DNA from: Panax quinquefolius
Taxonomy: Eukaryota > Streptophyta > Magnoliopsida > Apiales > Araliaceae
NCBI GenBank assembly: GCA_020205615.1
Contig: CM035156.1
Span: forward strand, 13,832,123 to 13,896,122
Reading direction: 5' to 3'
DNA: 64,000 nt
A program made the position numbers and the translations under genes. The notes beneath the pieces are model-generated. The model worked only from the letters and a program-made list of their open reading frames with translations, did no database searches and was not told the DNA's origin. Positions 1 to 11,394 of this stretch are shown here, piece by piece; within the stretch, counting starts at the first letter, position 1; the number at the start of each line of letters is the position of its first letter.

Positions 1-29
1 GGCAAATTTGAAAATATTCACAATGGAGT

Positions 30-715
30 GAATGTGACCGCTGTCACACACCTTTAATCACTAATCGTGTTAATGCAAAGGTCGACGAGGAACAAATTAG
101 AGATATCCACGTAGTAAATGAAGAACTAATTGTTGTACCCGAGCTAGTTGCAGAGGTAGCAATGAAAGTGAGGAAGAAGAGGAAGAAGAGGAAGAAGAGG
201 AACCCGAGGAGAATTGGTTAAAGAAATTTATGATCAAAACTTAGAATTACAAAATCATGTTCGTGAGCTAGAAGAACAGTTGAAGAACGAAGAACGATTA
301 TCGTGGAACAAAGGGATACAACAATTCAAAATTGGGTTACCCGATATGTGATGCTCGAACAAAATCACGCTTTGGCGAGGTGTAAGATATTAAAGTTGAA
401 TCGAGAATTTAAAAATCAAAGATCAAATTTGAAAGAAGAAACAACCGAACGAAGGAGAATAGACGATGCATGGGTAAAAGTCAGACAACGCGCGTTGATA
501 GTGTAGAAAAGACGTCCGATCCAATAAAGCCAAAATAGATGAAATGGACTTTGCTTTTTGACAAGAATTGGAGAATTTAAACATCGAATTCTAATTACCC
601 ATGCATAGCGGCCAACCCGAATTCGATATGGATCGGAGAATAATGATTCAAATCATGGATCGTGAATGTGAAGAAGCACTTAAGGGTGGAATGTACCTAT
701 AGTAAAGTCAAACTC
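30..715 (+). pseudogene. Degraded coiled-coil reading frame of element A-left, function unknown
   Basis: Coding potential is spread over more than one frame. An acidic glutamate-rich run near 170-200 is followed by a charged, heptad-like stretch, and an open frame at 303-506 continues this character (67 aa, rich in K, R, E, L and N). A further readable piece ends at a stop near 702. I see no CCHC knuckle and none of the usual gag core. It lies directly upstream of the protease, where a chromovirus gag would normally be. It may be an extra structural ORF, a very divergent gag or a captured fragment. I do not recognise it. Confidence 0.4.
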
Positions 716-769
716 TCAGAATTTAAGCGAGAGCGCTTTGTTTAGAAAAAGAAACGGGTTATTACGGTA

Positions 770-1450
770 AATTAATTATTGCATAAGTCTATACTTTATT
801 CAATACAAGTTCTACCCACTCTAATATTCTACCTAGTTGTGTTCAATGTTTAAATTTGACTCAAAAAAAAAAAAAATTAGACTTTGATTTATCTATCAAA
901 CTTCGTTGGGAGAAACCTTCGTTACCTCCAATCGCTTATTAATCTTGTTGTTTCAAATAAACACTTTCACGATCTTATATCTTTAAAAATTCTTGCCTTT
1001 GAGGTAATTTTTGAAAACGATTGATTAACTACTTATTATTCTTTTTGTAAGGTTGTTAGCTTTCATATTCCTAACCAACCTCAAGTATATGAATTCAAAG
1101 TAACCAAACCCTAAAGTTAATCATCATTATATCAAGCCATAAGTAAAGAGCCCCTTAACCTTTCGTTGTTAACTTCCTTGTGGAATGCACCAATCCGCAC
1201 TTTCAGTAGAGGCGACGCCGTGGATCAAGATGGCAAGTTGATAGGTATCATTGTGAGGTGCCATCCAGTGTTAAGGATAGAAGTCACAGCTTGGTATCAA
1301 TGTGATGTACTATCCAAGTCTTGATGAGAGTCACAGCTTTGAATGATATCATTAATAAATTTCTTGGCGTATTCTTGAAGACTTCCTAGCCTACCCTAGA
1401 ACGTAAAATCAAATTTTGTATTGACCCCAAAGATAAAAACCCATTTCTTA
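770..1450 (+). pseudogene. Ty3/gypsy protease to RT-linker fragment
   Basis: This stretch aligns by eye with the protease of the chromovirus at 16740-17300. Shared features are the FDTGSTHS-like active-site segment (here degraded, near 800-830), the block near 980-1050 that gives DVILG-WL in other copies, and the Lys-Pro-rich linker leading toward RT (near 1370-1450). Multiple stops and frameshifts are present. The homology stops near 1450-1485, just before RT would begin, where unrelated non-coding sequence takes over. Confidence 0.7.
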
Positions 1451-1484
1451 AACCCTCAAATATTTCTTCAACTAAAATGAATAG

Positions 1485-2640
1485 CTTTACGTGGTTTATG
1501 ATGAAAGTCATAATAAAAGCATTGGACTAATGAAAATCATGGGTATATGAAGTATTAGTAAGTGTTATGATGAGTTATGTGGTTATTATGTGAAAACATG
1601 AAAGTTTCTTAGAAATCACAAAGGGTTGAAAAATCAGATTGTGGTGAAAAACGTAACATGAAATTCAATTGACTATATCTCTTATTATATTTTGAATTTT
1701 TGAATGTGGTCAAGTCCTAGAGTTAGATCTATGAGTTACCTAACTAATCCAAGTGGAATTACTGGAAAAGGTGTTGTGGATTTTTGTGTGGACTGATTTT
1801 AGCAAAGGAGGCCAAAGCTGTAAATTTCGAAAATGCTACTGCCCAGAAACTTTAAGGGACTGTTTCGGCCACTTAAATTATGAGAAACATTCTGGCCTTT
1901 TGGGAAATGAAAGTATATGGTATAAAGTACCTCCTGTCCAAAAATGAGCTTATTCTGACTTAAAATGAGCAAGTTATGACTATTTCAATATTTAGGTTTT
2001 TCCGATTTAAAAACGCTATAACCGGAGTTCTATAACTCAATGACCATGAAATTTAAACTAGAAGCTCACTTTAACATGTGTAAGGTCCTGTCAAGATTTG
2101 GGAATTTTTGGAGTTAAACTTGAGGTAGCTAATTTCTTAAGGAATTAATTAGAAATTAATTTTTGAAAAATAGTAAATGAATTTTAAAATTCCGAAAAAT
2201 ATATTTTCATTATGGGACTATATTATGCTAAATCCCAGAAAAGAAATATTTTTTGGGACTGATTTGGTATTTTTCATGAAAATAGTTTAGTTACTTAACA
2301 TATGAGTTAAATATGTTATGTGAAGTAACAAAGTTGAAAATAAGATTTTATGGCTGAGAATCCTATATAGAGTATATGCATATTTTTTTGATGAGGGATT
2401 TGATAATTGGTGATGATATTTTATGAGTATGGCATTTTGAATGATTAAATGCATTATATGGTAAAAGCGTAAACAATTGAGAAAAATTGTTTATAAATTT
2501 AAGAAGTGATTAAAATATTGTTATAATATTAATGTTATTAGATTATGAGATTATTAAGTGATTGATAACACGGGATATTCTTGAATCTCGGATAAATTAT
2601 AAATGTTTAATATTTATCCTTTATCTCATTCGATTGATTC
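1485..2640 (+). repeat. 1.2 kb non-coding block shared by three elements
   Basis: This AT-rich block has no coding potential. Copies occur in inverted orientation at about 57610-58800, inside the mirrored element, and at about 25385-26555, inside the 3.9 kb solo LTR. All copies begin near a GATTATGATGAAAGTCATAA-like motif and end near CATCCTCATG, which in the LTRs marks the start of the 3' repeat-rich part. In element A it sits where RT, RNase H and integrase should be. It looks like LTR-interior sequence moved into the pol region, which is inference. Confidence 0.75.
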
Positions 2641-2689
2641 TTTATATCATTATCCTCATGTTTATATTATGTTGAAAGTCATCTCGTGG

Positions 2690-3520
2690 CTCAGAAGGTA
2701 TATGATGGACTTGGTATGATTATGACTGTGGATTGTTCTAAGATAATCATAACCGTAATTGAAAACACAATTATCTTTGGTAGAAGTGTATGGATAATTT
2801 GTGGTCGTGATATTAATGAATACACAATTATCTTCGGTAGTAAGTAAATGGATAATTTGTGGTCGTGATATTAATGAATACACAATTATCTTTCGTCAGT
2901 AGTAGTACATGGATAATTTGTGGTCGGATATTAATGAATACACAATTATCTTTTAGCGTAGTGCATGGATAATTTGTGGTCGTGATACTAATGAATACAC
3001 AATTATCTTTCGCCGTAGTGCATGGATAATTTGTGGTCGTGATATTAATGAATACACAATTATCTTCGTCGTAGCGTGGGGATAATTTGTGGTCGTGATA
3101 CTAATGAATACACGATTATCTTTGGCCGTAGTGGGATAATTTGTGGTCGGATATTAATGAATACACGATTATCTTTGGTAGTAGTGCATGGATAATTCGT
3201 GGTCGTGATACTAATGAATACACGATTATCTTTGGTCGTAGTGCATGGATAATTCGTGGTCGTGATACTAATGAATATCCTCGGCCCGTAGTGCGGGGAT
3301 GATTCGATGATATGGATTAATTATCGAAATGAGTCTCAAGAATGAAATATTAATTCATGGATGTGGTAAAAGTCATCTTTGGTCGTAGTGCATTGATAGA
3401 CTTGGTATGATTATGACCAAGGATTATTCTAAGATAATCATGACCGTAATTGAAAACACGAATATCTTGGCCAAAATGCATGGATAATTTGTGGTCGTGA
3501 TACTATTAAGTCGCTGGCCT
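2690..3520 (+). repeat. Tandem array of a ~57-60 bp unit
   Basis: About nine to ten imperfect units recur every 57-60 bp. The core is GGATAATTTGTGGTCGTGAT followed by an ACTAATGAATACAC-like half. Core starts can be read near 2791, 2850, 2911, 2967, 3024, 3081, 3134, 3190 and 3247. Single degenerate units of the same motif occur in the 3' part of the LTRs (for example near 14690-14760 and 22140-22210), so the array looks like a local expansion of an LTR motif. A mirrored array lies at about 57105-57515. Variation is concentrated in the GGCCGTAGTGCAT segment. Confidence 0.9.
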
Positions 3521-3657
3521 CAAAGATTATTGGTTTTATGCTTGTATATCTTTAGCCAGAGTGCAAAGATGAATTGTTAATGAATATCTTTAGCCTGGAT
3601 TGCAAAGATGAACTTAATATTTTCAACGATAAAGGTATTCAAGGTATCCTCACCTCT

Positions 3658-3717
3658 TTATCATACCAGTGTATCGCACTCTAATTTCGAGGGCGAAATT
3701 CCATAAGGAGGGGAGAA
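3658..3717 (+). other. End of pol tail and polypurine tract of element A-left
   Basis: The sequence matches the extreme 3' end of the chromovirus internal region at 20086-20159, with its ACCCTAATTTCGAGGG-like segment. It ends in the purine-rich run AAGGAGGGGAGAA just before the LTR. This would prime plus-strand DNA synthesis. Confidence 0.8.
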
Positions 3718-6134
3718 TGAGACCCTCGTGATTTTATCAATAAAGATTTAAATTTGGTCAAATAATTTTTAATATTATGGTGTGAATTTGAGATAATATT
3801 ATAGTTGTGGGTAGTATTTATAAATTTTGCAAAGTATGCAAGTGGTTATATTATATTCGATTGGTGGGGAATATTCGATTTAGCAGGAATATTCGTCATA
3901 ACTACTCAATCATTGGTGGACCCCACAATGTAATTATTGTTGGATTGAGAAAACGACAAAAATATTTTATCAAATAACGACGGAAGTTTTACCGTGGTTA
4001 CCGCTGAACTACTTTCAGTAGTAAAAGTACAAGAATAAGTGTGGTTGCATAAGTAGCAATACCAGTATTGATTATCGATGCTTATGTGAGAAGTCACTCA
4101 TTTTGATTCCATTATCACGATTAATAATATGAATTATTATAATGATAATGACGCTTTTGTTTTATTCAGATTATTAACGTAATAAAATGTAAACATCTTT
4201 TTATATAAAATAGAATACTTTATTAAAGTTATTCTATAAATAGAATATATTATATTTTATTACGATAGTGTTGCATAGTGTTTTGCATAGTGTTTTGCAT
4301 AGTATTGATAAAGTGTTTGCATAAGTAAAATATTTTTATATAAATAGAATATATTATATTTTATTTAAAAGATTTTTCTTTAAATATGGACCGTCGATTA
4401 AAGTAAATCAATCTGACCGCTTCATGGATTAGTTACTATGCATTCCATTTTCCTATAAATAAAGCTCATTCCTTCATTATTTTCTTACGAATTCATCAAA
4501 ACTCTGAGAGAGAAATTATAGAGAGAAGCTATAGAGAGAAAGTTATAGAAAGAAGAAGAGTATTCTCGCTACTTCACTACTTCTATATTCAGCTTTTTTA
4601 CTTGTAGTGGGTGTTATTCTTTCTTCTTGAGAGAACTTCATTATTCCATTCACTATTATTCGCTGAATAACCTATAAAAGTGGCATACCCTATACATAAC
4701 CTCAGATACGCTGCATACCCTATACTTGGTGAAATCCTTATGTTATTCCATCGCTTATTATTCTGTTGGAATAACTCAGATACGCTTTTTACCCTATACT
4801 TGGTGACATTCTTCTATTATTCTCATTGGAACATCCGTGCTCATGTGTTTTACACCCACCTGGTTCCGCTTTTTATTATTCTCGTTGGAACATCCTGCAT
4901 GCATGTGTTTTACAATTTACCGGTTTCGCCTTTTATCATTCTCGTTGAATATCCTATCTCGTGTGTTTTACACCGGATCGGTTCCATCTTTATTATTCTG
5001 TTGAACATCCCGCTTGCTTGCGTGAATTTCACCCCGACCGTTCCGTTATTATTATTATGTTGGAATAACTCTGCCTACATGCGCAAGTACCGCATGCACG
5101 GTGATTTCTTTTGTTATTCCATTCTTTATTATACCCAAATTGGTTAAAACTTTGACTTATACTCCATGAAATTAGTAGAATATCCTCGATATTTGCGTTT
5201 CATCCAAAGATCTTTCATGGAAATATTCTTCCGATCATTCTTGAATTTTACTCTACGTAAACAAAGATTACGCCGACAATTTGACGTTAATAATTCATGG
5301 ATTAAATAATTCTTGAACTTGTTTTATTGAATTATTATGTCATTGTCATCATCCTCATGTTATATTATGTTATCTTTGGCTTACGTGCATAGATGAACTT
5401 AGTATGATTATGACCGTGGATCATTCTAATAATCATTTAACTTGATATAAATGATGTGACTAAAGTCCTCGAAGCCGCCCCGTAATGCAAGTTGATGGAT
5501 AGTTTTTGGTATGATTATGACCGTGGGTGATTCGGTAAGATAGTCATGACCATTGATAAATTGATGAAAATCCTCGACCGTGGTACAGGATGATTAGATG
5601 TGGTGGTTTATTTATTGTCGAGGTCTCAAATGATAAAAATTGATGAAAACCTTTTAAAACCTAAAAGATAGTAGACTTTATTCTCTACTTAATTTTTTAA
5701 TGGATCGCGTATTCACCGCAGCTTAAACCGGTTGTCTATTGTATTTTATCGCTTTAACATCGTTGAGGCTAATGATAATTTATTCTCGCATTATCTTAGT
5801 CATAATATTTCTTCTCGGGCTAGTTGAGCTCACCTTTCTTTCACCGTTTTCTTCGTGAAATGAGAACATAGCCGACGAGTCGGGGAACGGAGTAATGGTC
5901 CAGAGGATAGCATTAGTAGTCCTCACTATTCGTGAAATAGTGTGATAATAGTTGTAATGAGGACTCCTTTTGAGTTTGTATAATATCTAGTAGATAATAT
6001 TTGTATTCAAACTCACGCTTTATGTCGATTTACACTACCATACGCTTATATTAAGTAAGTTGTAATTGAATTTATGTACCATGTAAGTGGCGACCCAAGA
6101 TGGGTGACGTATACCTAATTTTGGGGGCGTCACA
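3718..6134 (+). repeat. 3' LTR of element A-left (2.4 kb)
   Basis: This LTR starts near TGAGACCC and ends GGGGGCGTCACA, the same ends (TGTGAGACCCC...GGCGTCACA) as the other long LTRs here. A TATA box (TATAAATA) lies at 4454-4461. It is followed by GA-rich leader sequence and degenerate 60-70 bp units (about 4710-5135) built on TTATTATTCT-GTTGGAA and CCGGTTCCG motifs. The nearest relative in the window is the inverted LTR at 54224-56654. The base after the LTR continues into a - strand LTR, so this element inserted into that older LTR. Confidence 0.9.
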
Positions 6135-7484
6135 GGTTATTCCAACATAATAACATAGAATGGAATAACAGAAGTTCTCTTCATGAAGACGAAAGAAAGA
6201 AATAATACTCATTACCATAAAAGAAAAGTATTCCGACTGGTAGGGCGAGGATATTTTTGAAGAAAAATTGCACTACGCTCAAAGCTTCTTAAAATTCTAA
6301 AGAAATACACTCAAGATTATAGAACAATTCTCTAAACTTCTGGTGTGGTTTTCAATTCTAACTAATCATCCTATTTATAGGAAAATAGAAAGGATACTAT
6401 GCTGCACTATGCAATAAAATATAATATATTCTATTTATAATCAAATAAAACAAAACTTTATAAAAAGTATTCTATTTTATATAAAAAGATTTTACTATGC
6501 AAACACTATGCAGGCACTATGCAAACACTATGCATAATAAAATATAATATATTCTAATTATTGTCTAATAAAACAAATAACTTTATAAAAGTATTCATTT
6601 TATATAAATATATTTTAATATGCAAAACACTATGCATAATAGAATATAATATATTCTAATTATTGTCTAATAAAACAAATAACTTTATAAAAGTATTCTG
6701 TTTTATATAAAAAGCTTTTCTATTTTATTACATTAATAATACTAATAAAACAAAATTTATATATATAATATATATATATATAAACTTTCGTGACTTCATA
6801 AAAAGACACCTCAATATATCTAACAATATTTATCATCATTATTATAATTCACAATATTAATCGACCAGGTCGTTCCCAGGAAAGAGGGGGTTTTCCAATA
6901 AGGATTTCTCTCTATTGGCGCGCAATTAGGTGACCAAACCTCTCCTTGGCAGAACTTCTAGACATCGTTAATATTGCAAATAATAATATTAATAACTTTG
7001 TCATCTCAATTATTGATTTAATAATATATAAAATATCGACAATAATTGAATCAAATAACACGAGATACTATGCAACAATTCTCAAGCAATAATTGAACAA
7101 AACCGAGTGACTTCTCACGTAAGCATCAATAATCAATACCGTGTATTACTACGCAACCACGCCAGATTCGCATTTTTACTACCGAGTAGTTCAACAGCTT
7201 TTAATCAGAAAACTTTCGCCGTTATTTTTATAAAAATATTTTTGTCGCTTTCTCAATCCGATGATAATTCCGCCAGGGGTCCAACAATAATTGTGCCAAC
7301 GTACGAATATTCCTTGTTAAAACGAATATTCCCCGACCAATCGAATATTATATAACAACTTGCGTACTTTGTAAAATTTATAAATATTATCCACAACTAT
7401 AACATTCTATCAAATTCATTCCATAATATTTAAAAATGATATTTATAGAAAAAATCATCTTTATTAAAAAGTTGGGGTCTTACA
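6135..7484 (-). repeat. Truncated LTR (U3 half) on the - strand
   Basis: The piece matches about 27140-28488 of the - strand solo LTR, including the reverse TATA motif at 6372-6379 and the GGGGTCTTACA end at 7474-7484. The other half is not present and should lie left of the window, beyond the + strand element that split it. It contains repeated ACTATGCAAACACTATGCA-type segments. No gene is present. Confidence 0.88.
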
Positions 7485-7698
7485 AAACTGATACGTGGCA
7501 CAAAAAGAAATGTAGCAAAAGAAAGTAAACATACAATCAAAATACAAAACACACAAATGTATCTAAGGTAAATATATTTCATGAATGAATCATATACGAC
7601 AAAGTCTTATCTGACCATTAACAAAGAAATTACAGTATGATGAATACACCAAGCTCAAATGGGCTTCGATAAGTGGACACTAATAGATTTATGCAAGT
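7485..7698. other. No gene seen
   Basis: AT-rich sequence lies between the LTR end and the SBP-box fragment. I see no repeat or coding signal. It could be the decayed intron that followed the SBP exon. Confidence 0.5.
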
Positions 7699-8031
7699 TT
7701 AAAAGAGTCCCATGAAGTAAAAGCCCCCACTTTTAAGCATCATATACATATCCAATTGATACATAAGAGAGGAAAACAAATACCTGAGGGTTCTGTAAAA
7801 CCTTTGCTTTCTGCCACCAATAATCACAACAGGGGTCTTTGAGTGACGCTCGCAAACCCTATGGCGCCAATGATACTCCGTGCACTTACTAAGGTCTGAA
7901 GTGCACCCATCCACACTAAGCATGACATGTTTTGAGTACCATTCAGCGCATGTATCTTCTATGATAATCTTGAAGGTGACGACAACATTGTCGATCCCTT
8001 TCGGTCCTCCAACTTGTCCCTGGTTTTCCAT
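7699..8031 (-). pseudogene. SBP-box (SQUAMOSA promoter-binding-like) gene fragment
   Basis: The 110-aa frame carries the first half of an SBP DNA-binding domain, with the recognisable segments VDGCTSDLSK, YHWRHRVCERHSKTPVVIIG and GRKQRF. Intact SBP domains have a second zinc-binding half (FCQQCSRFH, then a basic nuclear-localisation tail). Here the frame changes right after RF, near the place where SPL genes have a conserved intron, and no second half is seen nearby. The first zinc-ligand cysteine is replaced (MLSVDGC) and the residues after RF have lost the Cys-Gln-Gln-Cys motif. It is therefore a decayed exon or captured fragment, not a working transcription factor. The N-terminal ~40 residues are not recognisable. 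Confidence 0.8.
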
Positions 8032-8049
8032 CTCGCATATCTCCTAATC

Positions 8050-8533
8050 TAGTTGATGAGGACTTGCTAATTTGGGACTTTTAGGTTTGTGATAATGGAG
8101 TTTGAAGAGATATATACTTGAAACCAAAGGACAAAAGAATCCAAAATTCAGAAAAAAAAAAAAATCGGAAAGGAATCGAATGCGAGTTAATTGAGGAGAT
8201 GGAAGAGCGGGGAAGAGGAAGAGGCGATGTATGAGAGGAGAAATAATTGAGTTAACACTTAATTAATTAAGAGTTGACTCAGTAAATTTTACAATTGATA
8301 GTTGAGTTTTGTAATTGAAAGGATCGCCTTATATTCCTTTTGATGAGGATTTGCTGATTTGGGACTTTTAGGTTTGTGATAATGGAGTTTGAAGAGATCT
8401 GATACTTGAAATCAAAGGACGGAAAGAATCAGAAATAATCGAGTTAACTCTTAATTAATTAAGAGTTGACTCAGTAAATTTTACAATTGATAGTTGAGTT
8501 TTGTAATCGAAAGGATTGCCTTATATTCCTTTA
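8050..8533 (+). repeat. Imperfect tandem duplication next to the SBP fragment
   Basis: Unit 1 (about 8052-8340) and unit 2 (8341-8533) share their beginnings (TTTGGGACTTTTAGGTTTG and onward) and their ends (AATTAAGAGTTGACTCAGTA and onward). Unit 2 lacks the A-rich and GA-rich middle of unit 1. Weakly similar sequence is seen near 29520-29680, on the other side of the Tat-like element. No coding function is evident. Confidence 0.8.
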
Positions 8534-8539
8534 TACATA

Positions 8540-8569
8540 CTAGTTGATAACCCGTGCAATGCACGGGTT
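8540..8569 (-). mobile_element. Helitron-like 3' terminus
   Basis: Read on the - strand there is a 21-nt near-perfect palindrome (AACCCGTGCATTGCACGGGTT, here 8549-8569), five more bases, and then CTAG (8540-8543) followed by T. A GC-rich hairpin closely followed by CTRR, with a T outside, is the established signature of a plant Helitron 3' end. The element body would extend to higher coordinates. I could not place its 5' TC end, and no Rep/helicase gene is present. Confidence 0.6.
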
Positions 8570-8821
8570 AGTTTAAATAATGGATTTAATAATTTGTCAG
8601 ACATTTATGTCAAAAAAAATTGAACTATATATGTGTTAACTTGAAAGGACAAAAATGTTATTTAGCCTGTTTTAAAATCACGTAAATTAGTTGAATTACC
8701 GTAGCATAAAATAAAGAAATTGACGAATCAACAACATTCAGAAAATAGTACAATTTAAAACAACAATCAACACAATATAGCCATAAATTAAGAAGTAAAA
8801 CAATGCATAGTTCAATAATTA

Positions 8822-8935
8822 ATTTTACACTGCAAGTGTCTTTGTCAATTTGCTCTAATTTCTCAAAGAAGTCCACATTTCGAGACACTCATGACGGTAA
8901 TTCTTCCAAATTTAGTTGACCACAAAATGTATTTA
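8822..8935 (-). pseudogene. Exon-like fragment, unknown protein
   Basis: Read on the - strand this gives a protein-like stretch with SRNVDFFEKLEQIDKDTC at its end, with one stop just before it. The downstream sequence becomes AT-rich and intron-like. I do not recognise a family. Confidence 0.3.
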
Positions 8936-10518
8936 GAAGTATAGAGCATGCCCTTCATGATTGTATAAAAATAACATAATTGACAATTGAAACCACTCCA
9001 AAAGAGAAGAAAACTTCTCCTGAATGTAAAATTTTAACTCACATAAAGCTAATCACATACACAATCATGTTTCATATAAATTAATTATTGACGAATTTGA
9101 AGGACATAAGTGTCATTCAACCTGCTTTAAAATCATGTAAATTAGTTAAATTATCGTAACATAAAATTAAGAAATTAACGAATTCCATCAACAACATTCA
9201 GAAAATAATACAATTTGATTACCTATAATCTCGCTCTCTCTCACACACACACACACAATTGTTGTACAGACAATAAACTATTTGCATATTTAAGTTACTG
9301 ATATTCTAATGTAAAATAATTAGTTATGCTAAGTTGCTGCAAAGTAATTCATCCCATGTTGTTCCTAATTTTTTTTTTAAAAAAATGGAAACAATAAATA
9401 TTATAATCAGGGGACCTCTTTTTAATTCCTCGTACCTAATTTAGACCTCATTTGTAGTTGAATTCTTCATTTACAGATAGATTCATAGTATCTATAGTGT
9501 ATTCCATACTCCTATAACTATAAATTAAAATGATGCAAAAACATTAATAAAACATAACAATATTTACATAAAGAGAGAGAGGAGGAGGAGGAGGCGCATA
9601 TTCTTTGGTGACTCATTCTCTGAAATTCTATGTTTTACCATTCAAAACCAAAATTATAAAACACAATCACAAATGAAACAAAAGAGAAACTTACAATTTT
9701 AGTAGACCAAAATTATCAGCTGTTATCTTAGTCAGGATCCAAACTCAAGACTGATTGCAGTCCAAAATTGTCAATTAATTATAGGTTATCGAAATAAAAA
9801 TTTGTGGAGACATGATGAAGTGTTAAATGAGACTGAAGAGACCTAAACATACACGTCCCATTATCAAGGACATGCCTCTTTGTTGGAGCCATAAATAATA
9901 ATCAGAAACTAAAATGTAAGAAGAGGTATTATTTCTATAGCTATATTCAAACACAATTAAAATGCATGTGATCAATAAATGCAAATTCATATTCTCTTCA
10001 ACTCCACATTCAAGGACTATTTATTCCTACGAAGAAATAAGAATACAAACTAATTATCTGTAGCTATTGTTCTAGAACCAAGAAAACATTCCATCAGATA
10101 AATTAATTTACAGTTGATATATTCAACCAAAATATGGGTCTATAACTAAATTATACTCCCTCCATTCTACAAAAAGAGTTTAATTTGTTATTAACAAATA
10201 AATAAATAGTCCACTAAAAGAGTTTTATTCTATTGATGATCATATAAAAATAAAATGATACCCAAAAATTATCAAAACATCATCATATTTATGTTATATG
10301 GATCTATCTGAAATGAAGTTTTTACTCATAAACCCAATTCAAAATATTAGGAGTTTTCCCTGGTCATGACATGGTGTAGTGGAAGATTACGGTAATTGCA
10401 CCAATGGAAAATGTTTTTTTTATATAGAAAAAAGTAATATGTGCAGGACTTTCTTATTTTTCGATAATGATAAGAATAATAACTCAGACCATAAGTAGAC
10501 CCACGCACACACTAACAC

Positions 10519-10660
10519 AAAACTGCTACCAAACATCCGAAGCAGTCTCAATGCACTTACTGGGTATGTAACCTAAAGCTGAAAGATAACAAAGTTGTCC
10601 TATAATACTTGGCATACTTAATTTAGCATCTACTGGAGCCCCAAAGCAATCAACAAATCT
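10519..10660 (-). pseudogene. Exon-like fragment, unknown protein
   Basis: A frame of about 44 codons on the - strand has balanced amino-acid use (it includes the segment PSIIGQLCYLSALGYIPSKC) and ends at a TAG. The codon character differs from the AT-rich surroundings, which suggests former coding sequence. The family is not recognised. It may belong with the other - strand pieces at 8822-8935 and 11395-11460. Confidence 0.35.
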
Positions 10661-11394
10661 CATATCTTATTCTAATTATTGTGTATCTATTGTCCTATCC
10701 CTGATGATAGAGAATATAAAATTCCAACCTTTCCGCACATACCTCTTCAAATCAAATACTTCTTCCGTTCTAAATTATATGAAATTTATGCACTCATACT
10801 ATATAAACTAGATAACCTTTGACAATTGAAAATTTCAAATGGACACCAAACTTAAAACTGGTTCCTGCCTACCGTTTAAAAGCCACTTACAATAATGAAA
10901 ATTTTGACATAAACAGGATAAATAAATGTGTGGCTAATGTCAGACTCCAAAAGGTAGTAGAAGCACCACAACAAATGGCTTTTGAAACCCAATTCATAAA
11001 CCATAACAAAAACACTTCTTTTGCAGCAAGTTTGAGCTTTGTTAAAACATAAATTTAATAAAAAAAATTCTTCATTTTACTACCAGCAAATAAACAGATT
11101 GCAACAATTAATTTCAAAAATATAAAACAAAAGAAGATTTCATATAAAAAAGATCACCTATAATTGACAAAATCTCTGAATTTAAATGCAAGTGCTAGCT
11201 CGAATAGTAACTATGATTTTTTCATAGTCACATGAACCTATAAATACATATAAAATTAAAAAATATTAGGATTTATTGTTCACAGATGATATAAAAGCTA
11301 TATATGGGGAGATAGATAAATGAATAAAGGGAAAATCGCAATAAAATCATATTAAGCTCTTCAGTCAAGACTTTTATCAAGCACTTACTGAGCT

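Larger units (their letters stand above)
1..3717 (+). mobile_element. Ty3/gypsy element A-left, internal region (5' end outside window)
   Basis: This is the internal part of an LTR retrotransposon read on the + strand and ending at its 3' LTR (3718-6134). In order it holds a degraded coiled-coil reading frame, a retropepsin region running into the start of the RT linker (about 770-1450), a non-coding block (about 1485-2640), a tandem array (about 2690-3520), and the usual pol tail plus polypurine tract. RT, RNase H and integrase are absent. The region 56655-59377 is an inverted copy with the same unusual order, so this arrangement was probably already present in a mobile ancestor. What is seen is the order and the shared joints; the claim of a non-autonomous family is inference. 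Confidence 0.75.

Noticed and set aside
2690..3520. Regularly spaced repeats that resemble a CRISPR array
   Set aside because: The unit is repeated along its full length with no variable spacers, lies in a plant retrotransposon and has no cas genes.
4680..5147. 155-codon + strand frame in an LTR, with similar-length frames at 38449-38916 and 55262-55714
   Set aside because: The frames run through degenerate R-region repeats. Their translations are hydrophobic, low-complexity and in different frames of the same DNA, so the proteins are not conserved between copies.
10819..11052. 77-codon + strand frame
   Set aside because: No recognisable family, no splice context and on the opposite strand from the exon-like pieces nearby. 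Kept out of the gene list.
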